From Dehalococcoidales bacterium (lineage in GTDB: Bacteria > Chloroflexota > Dehalococcoidia > E44-bin15): DNA of 17,039 nucleotides. The stretch covers positions 1-17,039 of the forward strand of contig JAUWZB010000006.1 in NCBI GenBank assembly GCA_030615555.1, read 5' to 3'. Positions 1-6,387 of this stretch are shown here, piece after piece. Both the position numbers and the translations under genes were made by a program. Within the stretch, counting starts at the first letter, position 1, and each line of letters starts with the position of its first letter. The notes beneath the pieces were generated by a model, which had not been told where the DNA came from, searched no databases, and saw only the letters and a program-made list of their open reading frames with translations.

Positions 1-1605
1 CTCAACCTTATCGATACCCCGGGGCATGTCGATTTCACCTATGAGGTCTCCCGCAGCCTGGCCGCCTGTGAGGGGGCGATATTGGTGGTCGATGCCGCTC
101 AGGGGATCCAGGCGCAAACCCTGGCCAATGTCTATATCGCCCAGGAACATAACCTGACCCTGATCCCTGTGGTCAACAAGATCGATCTGCCCAATGCGGA
201 GCCTGAGAAGGTGACCAAGGAGCTGGAGAGTATCATCGGCTTCCTCCATAGCGAGGTTATCTTCGCCTCAGCCAAGGAGGGGATCGGGACGAGGGAGGTC
301 CTGGAGGCCATTATCCGGCGGATCCCTCCCCCTAAAGGGGAGGCTCAGGGGCCACTGCGGGCGCTTATTTTCGACTCGAAGTATGATTCCTATAAAGGGG
401 TGATTGCCTATCTGCGCGTGGTCGATGGGGCGGTCTCTAAAGGGAGGCGACTCAGGCTGATGTCCTCGGGGAGACCCATTGAGTCACTGGAGATCGGCGT
501 GTTTAAGCCCTGGCTAACCCCGGTAGCGCGCCTCATCTCTGGCGATGTGGGCTACCTCGCCACCGGGCTTAAAAGCGTTGGGGAGTGTCGGGTGGGCGAT
601 ACCATCACCCTGGAGGAGGGGGGTGCCGTGGAGCCGCTTCCCGGCTATCGCCCCGCCAAGCCCATGGTCTTTGCCGGCCTCTACCCTTTGGTGGGGGAGG
701 ATTACCTTCCGCTTCGCGAGGGGCTGGAGAGGCTCAGGCTTAACGATGCTGCCCTGGCCTATGAGCCGGAGACCAGCGCCGCACTGGGTTTTGGCTTCCG
801 CTGCGGCTTTCTGGGCATGCTTCATATGGAGATCGTTAGGGAGCGGCTGAAGCGGGAGTATGGGCTTGATCTGCTGGCCACTGCTCCCAGCGTCGCCTAC
901 CAGCTCACTAAGCACGATGGCCAGGAGCTCACGGTGTCTAATCCCTCGATGCTGCCCCCCACGGGCGAGATCAGGGAGCTTAGGGACCCTTGGATGTCCA
1001 TCACCATCATCACCCCCGTCAGATATATCGGCACGGTGATGGAGCTCCTAAGGGGGCGGAGGGGCGAGTATAAGGGGATGGAGTATTTTGTGCGGGAAGC
1101 GCATCAATCCCAGGAGACGGGCTCCGCGCTCAGGGTGCTCCTCCAGTATGAGATCCCCCTCGCGGAGGTCATCGTCGATTTCTATGACCAGCTTAAGTCG
1201 CGCACCCAGGGCTACGCCTCTATGGACTATACCTTCTCTGCCTACCGACCGGCGCGGTTGGTGAAGCTGGAGATCATGGTCAATAACCAGCCTATCGATG
1301 CCCTTTCCCTCATCATCCCTGAGGATCGGGCCTATCGGCAAGGGAGGGCTTTGGTGGAGAAACTTAAGGGCCTCATCCCCAGGCAGCTTTTCGATGTCGC
1401 CCTTCAGGCAGCCATCGGGCAGCGGGTCATCGTCAGAGAGAATATCAAAGCGCTACGCAAGGACGTGATCGCCAAGTGCTATGGGGGCGATGTCACCAGA
1501 AAGCGCAAGCTCCTGGAGAAGCAGGCTGCGGGCAAGAAGCGCATGAAGGTGGTGGGCCGGGTGGAGATCCCCCCTGAGGCCTTCGTGGAGGTGCTCAAGC
1601 TCTAG
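1..1605 (+). CDS. lepA: Elongation factor 4 (LepA), N-terminus missing
   Basis: LepA/EF4 is a ribosome-bound translational GTPase of the EF-G family that acts on stalled or mistranslocated ribosomes. The frame is open from base 1, so the gene begins outside the window. The visible 534 residues lack roughly the first 70 of a protein usually near 600, including the P-loop. Window residues 5-12 are the G3 motif DTPGHVDF, 59-62 the G4 motif NKID, and 90-92 the G5 motif SAK. EF-G-like domains follow. The C-terminal tail with YGGDVTRK near residue 494 and a Lys/Arg-rich stretch after it is the LepA-specific domain that separates it from EF-G and TypA. It ends at TAG 1603-1605, sharing bases with the stop of convergent galU. 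The family call is very secure; the start cannot be seen. Confidence 0.97.
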   Translation, partial: LNLIDTPGHVDFTYEVSRSLAACEGAILVVDAAQGIQAQTLANVYIAQEHNLTLIPVVNKIDLPNAEPEKVTKELESIIGFLHSEVIFASAKEGIGTREVLEAIIRRIPPPKGEAQGPLRALIFDSKYDSYKGVIAYLRVVDGAVSKGRRLRLMSSGRPIESLEIGVFKPWLTPVARLISGDVGYLATGLKSVGECRVGDTITLEEGGAVEPLPGYRPAKPMVFAGLYPLVGEDYLPLREGLERLRLNDAALAYEPETSAALGFGFRCGFLGMLHMEIVRERLKREYGLDLLATAPSVAYQLTKHDGQELTVSNPSMLPPTGEIRELRDPWMSITIITPVRYIGTVMELLRGRRGEYKGMEYFVREAHQSQETGSALRVLLQYEIPLAEVIVDFYDQLKSRTQGYASMDYTFSAYRPARLVKLEIMVNNQPIDALSLIIPEDRAYRQGRALVEKLKGLIPRQLFDVALQAAIGQRVIVRENIKALRKDVIAKCYGGDVTRKRKLLEKQAAGKKRMKVVGRVEIPPEAFVEVLKL

Positions 1606-2468
1606 TCTCGGGTCAGCTTCTTCAGATATTCCCTGAAATCGGCGCCCATTCTGGGGTGGCGTAGGCCCAGGGCTACCGAGGCCTTAAGTAAGCCCAATGG
1701 CTTGCCGGCATCGTAGTAAGTCCCCTCAAGCTCATAGCCGTAGATCGCTTGCTGCTTGAGCAGGAGCGCCAGGCCATCGGTGAGCTGGATCTCTCCCCCC
1801 TTGCCCAGTGGGGTGCCCCTTAGCGCTTCGAAGATCTCAGGGGTGAGGATATATCTACCCAGTATCGCCAGGTCCGAGGGCGCTTCCTCAGGCGCGGGCT
1901 TTTCCACCATATCCAGGATTCGATGTACCCGCTCCGCCGCTTGCTCTGCCTTAACGATGCCGTATCTTTTGGTATCCTCCTTTGCCACTCGCCAAAGGGC
2001 GATCACGCTCCCCTTATAGCGCCGGTATACCTCCAGCATCTGCTTGGTGAGGGGAGGCTCGGTATCGAAGAGGTCATCGGGCAAAAAAACGGCGAAGGGC
2101 TCATCGCCCACCAGCTCTCTAGTGGCGAGGATGGCCTGCCCCAGCCCAAGCGGCTCCTGTTGGCTGATGAAGCATATATTAGCCAGCGCAGCGATGCGCT
2201 GTACCTCCCCCAGCAGTTCCAATTCCCCCTTTTGCTGAAGCACGGATTCCAGCTCAAAGTTCCGGTTGAAGTGGTCCTCAATGACGCTTTTCCCGGAGGA
2301 GGTTACAATGATGATCTGCTCCATGCCCGAGGCCACAGCCTCCTCAACGATATACTGGATCAGGGGCTTATCCGCCAGGGGGAGCATCTCCTTGGGGAGG
2401 GCCTTGGTTGCCGGCAGGAACCTGGTTCCCCAGCCGCCCGCCGGGATTACCGCCTTGCGAATCTCCAT
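1602..2468 (-). CDS. galU: UTP--glucose-1-phosphate uridylyltransferase
   Basis: This enzyme makes UDP-glucose from UTP and glucose-1-phosphate in the cytoplasm, for polysaccharide and glycolipid synthesis. Numbering from ATG 2468 gives 288 residues, normal for bacterial GalU. Residues 9-29 hold the nucleotide-binding signature PAGGWGTRFLPATKALPKEM with the usual Lys22 and Lys26. A VEKP motif lies near residue 190, GGEIQLTD spans 224-231 and YDAGKPLG follows near 252; all are typical of GalU rather than of RmlA or GlmU. A GTG one codon upstream (2469-2471) is in frame, but the ATG sits better behind the purine-rich GAGGG. It is the only gene on its strand in this part and has its own -10 element just upstream. 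It ends head-on against lepA with overlapping stops. No sugar-nucleotide partner gene is adjacent. Confidence 0.96.
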   Translation of the reverse strand: MEIRKAVIPAGGWGTRFLPATKALPKEMLPLADKPLIQYIVEEAVASGMEQIIIVTSSGKSVIEDHFNRNFELESVLQQKGELELLGEVQRIAALANICFISQQEPLGLGQAILATRELVGDEPFAVFLPDDLFDTEPPLTKQMLEVYRRYKGSVIALWRVAKEDTKRYGIVKAEQAAERVHRILDMVEKPAPEEAPSDLAILGRYILTPEIFEALRGTPLGKGGEIQLTDGLALLLKQQAIYGYELEGTYYDAGKPLGLLKASVALGLRHPRMGADFREYLKKLTRD

Positions 2469-2495
2469 CACCCTCTTATTCTACCCGAAGCCCCC

Positions 2496-2501
2496 ATTAT
2501 A
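2496..2501 (-). promoter_or_regulatory. Probable galU promoter -10 element
   Basis: Read on the minus strand this is TATAAT, a perfect sigma-70 -10 hexamer, lying 27 bases before the galU ATG. The -35 region is weak: the best hexamer, with a 16-base spacer, is TAGTGA (3 of 6 matches). The predicted leader is about 20 nt, just enough for a ribosome binding site. The assignment is inferred from position and consensus only. Confidence 0.5.
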
Positions 2502-2595
2502 GGCAAGGTTTCACGGTTCACTAGTGTTGGCGACCCCCGCCCAGTTGGAGCTGCAGAAGGCAACCGATTCAGCGACCCGCAACGAGCGAATAAGC

Positions 2596-2624
2596 TTGAC
2601 AACGCACCATGGGTGGGCTAGTAT
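2596..2624 (+). promoter_or_regulatory. Sigma-70 type promoter of the SRP RNA gene
   Basis: TTGACA at 2596-2601 is a perfect -35 hexamer. After exactly 17 bases comes TAGTAT at 2619-2624, a 4-of-6 match to the -10 consensus. The expected transcription start, about 7 bases on, falls at 2631-2632. That is exactly where the terminal helix of the SRP RNA begins, so promoter and RNA boundary support each other. Confidence 0.75.
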
Positions 2625-2631
2625 CGTAGCG

Positions 2632-2902
2632 AGGTCGTGCTAGGCGGGGAGCTAGCGGTGCCCTGTACCCGCAATCCGCTATAGCGGGGCGGAATTCCCT
2701 CTCGAGGTCTTGAGCCTTTTGGGACTGCCTCTATTAAGTGGTGTTGAAGACTGGGTCCTGCGCGGCAGAATGCTATGAACCCCGTCAGGTCCGGAAGGAA
2801 GCAGCGGTAAATAGTGGTTTCTGGGTGCCGCAGGGTTGCCTGGTTAGAGCTGGCTGACAGGGGGCAAGCTGGGGGGCGGGATCGACGGCGGGTGCACGAC
2901 CT
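2632..2902 (+). ncRNA. ffs: Large bacterial signal recognition particle RNA (4.5S/scRNA type)
   Basis: This is the RNA core of the signal recognition particle, which binds Ffh and targets nascent membrane and secreted proteins to FtsY. The domain IV hallmark GTCAGGTCCGGAAGGAAGCA starts at 2784. The 5' part, with GGTGCCCTGT near 2658 and CAATCCGCTATAGC near 2672, matches the Alu-like domain of the Bacillus scRNA form. The ends pair perfectly over 9 bases: AGGTCGTGC at 2632-2640 with GCACGACCT at 2894-2902. The total of about 271 nt is the long form, not the roughly 110-nt enterobacterial form. A consensus-like promoter precedes it and a T-run follows. The gene stands alone between galU and ksgA. 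Boundaries are inferred from the closing helix. Confidence 0.95.
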
Positions 2903-2907
2903 TTTTT
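2894..2907 (+). terminator. 3' end of SRP RNA with T-run
   Basis: The 3' arm of the SRP RNA closing helix (2894-2902) runs straight into six Ts (2902-2907) and a further T-rich stretch to about 2930. The pairing arm is some 250 bases upstream, so this is not a compact hairpin, but the helix plus U-run is the usual 3' context of such RNAs. Termination strength is unknown, and read-through into ksgA is possible. Confidence 0.4.
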
Positions 2908-3031
2908 CATCTTTTCGTCCAATTTTCATTCAATAATGGTGGCGATTTTCTGGAGCAAGTGCATAGGCGATAAAGATGAAGAAGCGTTCCATGAACCACG
3001 CCCCATAAAGGGCGAAAAAAAGGATCGCGGG

Positions 3032-3862
3032 TTGCTCCTCAATCGAACCAAGAAGGAACTTCGTCGTCTCGACCTTCGCGCGAAGAAGGGGCTGGGACAG
3101 CATTTCCTGGTCGATGAGCGGGTGCTCAGGAAGCTGATCTCGGCAGCGGAGCTCACCCCCAGCGATACCGTGGTTGAGGTGGGACCCGGCCTGGGCATAT
3201 TGACCAGGGAGCTGGCGAAGGGGGCAGGCCGGGTTATCGCTGTCGAGGTCGATACCAGGATGGCTGCCGCCCTCCAGGAAACCCTTGCTCCTTGGCCCAA
3301 TGTCGCCATTATCAATACCGATGTCCTGGAGAGCGACCCGGGATCATTGTTAGGTTTTGCAGCCCCCTATAAGGTGGTGGGCAACCTCCCTTACTATATC
3401 GCCTCCGCAGTGCTACGCCACTTTCTGGAGGCCCAGATTAAGCCTCATCTTATGGTAGTCACACTGCAAAAGGAGGTAGCTCAGGTGATAGTGGCCCCAC
3501 CTGGCAAGATGAGCTTACTTAGCGTCAGCGTGCAACTTTATGGCAAGCCCGCCATCGTGGACTACGTCCCGGCACAGAGCTTCTACCCCCCGCCGAAGGT
3601 GGACTCTGCTATTGTGCGCATCGACCTATATGAGTGCCCTCGGGTGGCGGTGGCGGATGAAGCTAAATTCTTCAAAGTGGTTCGTGGCGGTTTTTCAGCG
3701 CCCCGTAAGCAACTGCGCAATTCCCTGGCGCAGGGCCTTGAGATGGCACCGGGGGAGGTCGCAGCTTTGCTGGAGGAAGCGGGGATAAGCCAGAAGCGGC
3801 GCGCTGAGACGCTAAGCCTTGAGGAGTGGGCCAGGGTTTATCGGGTGTTTTTTCGAACTTGA
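3032..3862 (+). CDS. ksgA: 16S rRNA (adenine(1518)-N6/adenine(1519)-N6)-dimethyltransferase
   Basis: KsgA/RsmA dimethylates two adjacent adenines in the 3' hairpin of 16S rRNA using SAM, late in small-subunit assembly. With the TTG at 3032 the protein is 276 residues, the usual size. GLGQHFLVD (20-28) is the N-terminal SAM-contact motif, VGPGLG (50-55) is motif I, and NLPYY (118-122) is the catalytic motif IV typical of N6-adenine methylases. A basic C-terminal segment containing APRKQLRNSL follows. TTG 3032 has AAGGA seven bases upstream, and the homologous region begins right after it. The frame stays open upstream to ATG 2936 (308 aa), but that start has no ribosome binding site and adds 32 atypical residues next to the SRP RNA end. 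The upstream bases contain one GGCGAAAAA unit of the dispersed repeat. ispE follows after 83 bases. Confidence 0.93.
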   Translation: MLLNRTKKELRRLDLRAKKGLGQHFLVDERVLRKLISAAELTPSDTVVEVGPGLGILTRELAKGAGRVIAVEVDTRMAAALQETLAPWPNVAIINTDVLESDPGSLLGFAAPYKVVGNLPYYIASAVLRHFLEAQIKPHLMVVTLQKEVAQVIVAPPGKMSLLSVSVQLYGKPAIVDYVPAQSFYPPPKVDSAIVRIDLYECPRVAVADEAKFFKVVRGGFSAPRKQLRNSLAQGLEMAPGEVAALLEEAGISQKRRAETLSLEEWARVYRVFFRT

Positions 3863-3945
3863 CCAAGGCCTTATTAGGAGAGATGTCATAGACCAATTCG
3901 GAGTCGCTCTGTCTGAAGAGACGTTCACGAAGTGCAAAAAAAGCG

Positions 3946-4800
3946 ATGCTAACCGTCTCTGCCTATGCAAAGATCAACCTGACCCTTGAGGTGCTGGGCA
4001 GACGTGCCGATGGCTACCACGAGGTTGCCACCGTCTTCCAGGAGATCAACCTCAAAGATACTCTTTCCTTTGAGGAGCATCGTGGGATAACCCTGGATTA
4101 TGACCATCCCGACCTGGAATCGCCCCAAAATCTGGCACTTGAGGCCGCGAGGTTGCTTCAGGAGGCGGCTGGCTCGCAGAGGGGGGCATCGATCTCTGTT
4201 AAAAAGGGCATTCCGATCGCCGCAGGACTGGGGGGTGGTGCCAGCGATGCCGCGGCGACCCTGCGAGCCCTCAATGAGCTTTGGGGATTGGGCCTATCGT
4301 TGGATCAACTGCTCCGGTTGGCATCGAGGCTCGGCTCCGATACCGCCTTCTTTCTCTATGGAGGCACCGCCCTCGGGGAAGGGCGCGGCGAGCGGGTTAG
4401 CCCGCTACCCCCTTTCCCCGCTTCATGGGTAGTCCTCTTCAGGCCACCCGTTAATGTTCCGTCAAGTAAAACGGAGCGCCTCTACGCCTCACTGGATCCA
4501 TCCTACTTTAGCGAGGGGCAATTCACCAGGAGAATGGTTACGCTACTTCATCAGGGAGGTGAGCCCCCACTCTCCTCCTTTTTCAACACCTTCGAGAGGG
4601 TTTCCTTCACCGCCTATGCTGGGCTTGAGGTGTACTGGCAGCACTTTTACGCGCTGGGCGCCGATAATGTTCACCTCGCAGGCTCGGGCCCCACCCTTTT
4701 CACCATGGTGCGGGATAAGGCTCAAGGGGAGGGGATATATCGCTCCCTTAGAAGGGGGGGGCTGGAGACTTATCTTGTTCAGACCATGGCGCGGCGTTAA
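3946..4800 (+). CDS. ispE: 4-diphosphocytidyl-2-C-methyl-D-erythritol kinase
   Basis: IspE phosphorylates CDP-methylerythritol with ATP in the non-mevalonate (MEP) route to isoprenoids. The 284 residues are the normal length for this GHMP-family kinase. SAYAKINL (5-12) carries the conserved Lys9. The glycine-rich ATP loop PIAAGLGGGASDAAATL starts at residue 90, GSDTAFFL (130-137) holds the likely catalytic Asp132, and AGSGPTLF near the C-terminus is the third GHMP motif. The ksgA-ispE order is common in bacteria. There is no clear Shine-Dalgarno before ATG 3946, only an A-rich stretch. The last 26 bases overlap the proposed TTG start of the first DedA gene, and the last 45 bases recur exactly at 5551-5595 as part of a tandem duplication. 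Confidence 0.96.
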   Translation: MLTVSAYAKINLTLEVLGRRADGYHEVATVFQEINLKDTLSFEEHRGITLDYDHPDLESPQNLALEAARLLQEAAGSQRGASISVKKGIPIAAGLGGGASDAAATLRALNELWGLGLSLDQLLRLASRLGSDTAFFLYGGTALGEGRGERVSPLPPFPASWVVLFRPPVNVPSSKTERLYASLDPSYFSEGQFTRRMVTLLHQGGEPPLSSFFNTFERVSFTAYAGLEVYWQHFYALGADNVHLAGSGPTLFTMVRDKAQGEGIYRSLRRGGLETYLVQTMARR

Positions 4801-5527
4801 CACTTCTTTGGCTAGCTTACCTCGTCGCATCTCCCGGCTAGGGGAGCTAAGCGGGGCGAAGAGGTGGCTGCTGATAGCTGTCGTCGTTGTCTTGATTGCT
4901 CTCCTTTGCTATAGCATCTACCTCCTCACCCCATATCTTGAGGGGTTAGAGCAGTATGGCTATATTGGCGCCTTTCTGGTGGCATTTGTCTCCAGCAACT
5001 CTGTTCTTTTCCCAATACCTGGTATCGCTGTAATACTGGCCATGGCCGCCAGCCCTGCCTTTAGCTGGGCCTTGGTGGCACTGGCAGCGGCAATTGGTGG
5101 AGGGCTGGGGGAGTTTACGGCATACCTTGCTGGTTACGGTGGGGCTGTGGTCATCAGTCCTGAGCAATCAAAGTGGTATAAAAGGGCGGAGGACTGGATG
5201 AGGCGCTACGGGAGTATTACCATATTTGTCTTCGCCCTTACATGGCTTCCTTTCGACATCGTGGGCATTGCCGCCGGAGCATTGAAGTTTCCTTTCTGGA
5301 AATTCCTTTTGGCGACCCTGGCAGGACGCCTGCCACGGACTTTCATTGAGTGCTATCTGGCCTATTTGGGATGGGAGACATTGAGCGGGCTGGTGTGGTG
5401 GATCTGGGCTATCATCGGTATTTATATCGCGGTTATTATCGGGGGCATAATAATATGGCGGCGCAGGCGGGCATGAAAATGACTTGCATGGTGGTATAGA
5501 CCGATATGGGGCATACCATGGCGAAAG
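4756..5527. repeat. Tandem duplication, copy 1 (ispE tail + dedA)
   Basis: This is the first unit of a direct duplication with a period near 795 bases at its left end. The unit begins inside ispE, runs through the first DedA gene and continues about 50 bases past its stop. The first 45 bases (4756-4800) match 5551-5595 without a difference. The body has diverged to about 70% protein identity. The right end is placed where the similarity after the stop codon (ATGGGGCATA, then gcgaaag/gccaaaag) fades. Confidence 0.85.
4775..5476 (+). CDS. DedA/VTT-domain family membrane protein, copy 1
   Basis: This 233-residue integral membrane protein resembles the DedA (SNARE-associated, VTT domain) family. 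Some members move undecaprenyl phosphate or phospholipids between membrane leaflets or affect membrane homeostasis; the substrate here is unknown. A transmembrane helix follows a basic N-terminus (about residues 33-50). The core has the family features QYGYIGAFLVAF, FPIPG, GGGLGEFTAYLAGY, and LPFDIVGIAAGAL followed by FPFWKF and LAGRLPR. A last hydrophobic helix ends in WRRRRA. The frame is open much further upstream, but that part only shadows ispE. TTG 4775 is chosen because GGAG lies seven bases before it and the same site is kept exactly in copy 2. It overlaps ispE by 26 bases, suggesting coupled translation. TTG 4808 is an alternative, but it is absent from copy 2. Confidence 0.85.
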   Translation: MFRPWRGVNTSLASLPRRISRLGELSGAKRWLLIAVVVVLIALLCYSIYLLTPYLEGLEQYGYIGAFLVAFVSSNSVLFPIPGIAVILAMAASPAFSWALVALAAAIGGGLGEFTAYLAGYGGAVVISPEQSKWYKRAEDWMRRYGSITIFVFALTWLPFDIVGIAAGALKFPFWKFLLATLAGRLPRTFIECYLAYLGWETLSGLVWWIWAIIGIYIAVIIGGIIIWRRRRA

Positions 5528-5550
5528 CGATATATTATCGTTTCCTATAA

Positions 5551-6356
5551 GGGGGGCTGGAGACTTATCTTGTTCAGACCATGGCGCGGCGTTAATACTT
5601 CTCTAACTAGCTTAGCTCGTCGCATCTACCAGCCAAGGGAGCTAAGCGGGACGACGAAATGGCTACTGGGAGCTGCGATGGTTATCACGGTTGCGGCCCT
5701 TTGCTATGCCATTATTCGCCTCTGGCCATATTTGGAAGGGTTTGAGCAGTATGGCTACCTCGGCGCCTTCCTGGTGGCATTTATCACCAGTGTCACTGTC
5801 ATTTTCCCCTTGCCCGGTTTCGCCGTCATCGGGGTCATCGCCGCCACTCCTGCTCTTAACTGGGCTTTAGTGGCAGTGGTGGCGACAGTTGGTGGAGGGC
5901 TGGGGGAGTCTACCGCATACCTTGCTGGTTACGCTGGGGCCACAATCATCACTCCCGAGCAATCAAAGTGGTATAAAAGGGCGGAGGGCTGGATGAAGCG
6001 CTACGGGAGTGCGACCATATTTCTATTCGCCCTTACCCCGCTTCCTTTCGACGTCGTGGGCATCGCCGCCGGAGCATTGCGGTTTCCCTTCTGGAAATTC
6101 ATTCTGGCGACCATTGCGGGACGCCTACCCAAGACGCTCATCGGATGCTATTTGGCCTATAAGGGGTGGGAGCTATTACCCCGCTATTGGGACACGTGGA
6201 GCGAGATGGAGTGGTGGAGCGAACTGGCGTGGTGGATCTGGGTTATCATCGGTATTTGTATCGCGGTTATTATCGGGGGCATCATAATAATAATATGGCG
6301 GCGCAGGAGGGCATGAAAATGATTTGCATTATTATGGGGCATATCGTGGCCAAAAG
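5551..6356. repeat. Tandem duplication, copy 2 (ispE tail relic + dedA)
   Basis: This is the second unit of the duplication beginning at 4756. It starts with a non-functional copy of the last 45 bases of ispE, including its stop codon at 5593-5595. It continues through the second DedA gene to about 50 bases past that gene's stop, where an 11-base gap relative to copy 1 is needed. Between the units lie about 23 bases of unrelated AT-rich sequence. Confidence 0.85.
5570..6316 (+). CDS. DedA/VTT-domain family membrane protein, copy 2
   Basis: This 248-residue paralogue of the preceding gene is about 70% identical by my own count over some 200 aligned residues. All core VTT features are kept: QYGYLGAFLVAF, FPLPG, GGGLGESTAYLAGY, LPFDVVGIAAGAL, FPFWKF. 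The N-terminal helix is the most diverged part. Two length differences stand out: about 13 extra residues rich in Trp and acidic residues before the last helix (PRYWDTWSEMEWW), and two extra Ile from an expanded ATA run just before the terminal WRRRRA. The TTG start at 5570 keeps the GGAG seven bases upstream, because the duplicated ispE tail carries it. The next in-frame ATG would remove a third of the N-terminal region. Whether the paralogues differ in substrate cannot be told. Confidence 0.88.
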   Translation: MFRPWRGVNTSLTSLARRIYQPRELSGTTKWLLGAAMVITVAALCYAIIRLWPYLEGFEQYGYLGAFLVAFITSVTVIFPLPGFAVIGVIAATPALNWALVAVVATVGGGLGESTAYLAGYAGATIITPEQSKWYKRAEGWMKRYGSATIFLFALTPLPFDVVGIAAGALRFPFWKFILATIAGRLPKTLIGCYLAYKGWELLPRYWDTWSEMEWWSELAWWIWVIIGICIAVIIGGIIIIIWRRRRA

Positions 6357-6387
6357 GATGCTTTAGCGCTCCCCGTTCTCGGTTTCG

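Noticed and set aside
2514..2595. A possible tRNA or small RNA between galU and the SRP promoter.
   Set aside because: No cloverleaf, T-loop signature or convincing stem-loop could be found; only the galU leader and promoter regions are supported.
1923..2621. A 232-codon plus-strand frame opposite galU running up to the SRP RNA.
   Set aside because: galU on the minus strand is unmistakable. The frame's product has no recognisable features and it ends inside the SRP promoter.
2618..2929. A 103-codon minus-strand frame over the SRP RNA.
   Set aside because: It exactly covers a structured RNA gene and has no ribosome binding site or protein-like pattern.
3877..3892. A Shine-Dalgarno-like AGGAG and ATG followed at once by a stop codon between ksgA and ispE.
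   Set aside because: The frame is only two codons, the spacing of about two bases is too short, and nothing suggests a regulatory leader peptide.
4454..4774. An N-terminal extension of the first DedA protein by 107 residues.
   Set aside because: The frame is open, but these bases code for IspE in another frame. The extension has no membrane or domain pattern, and copy 2 lacks any counterpart.
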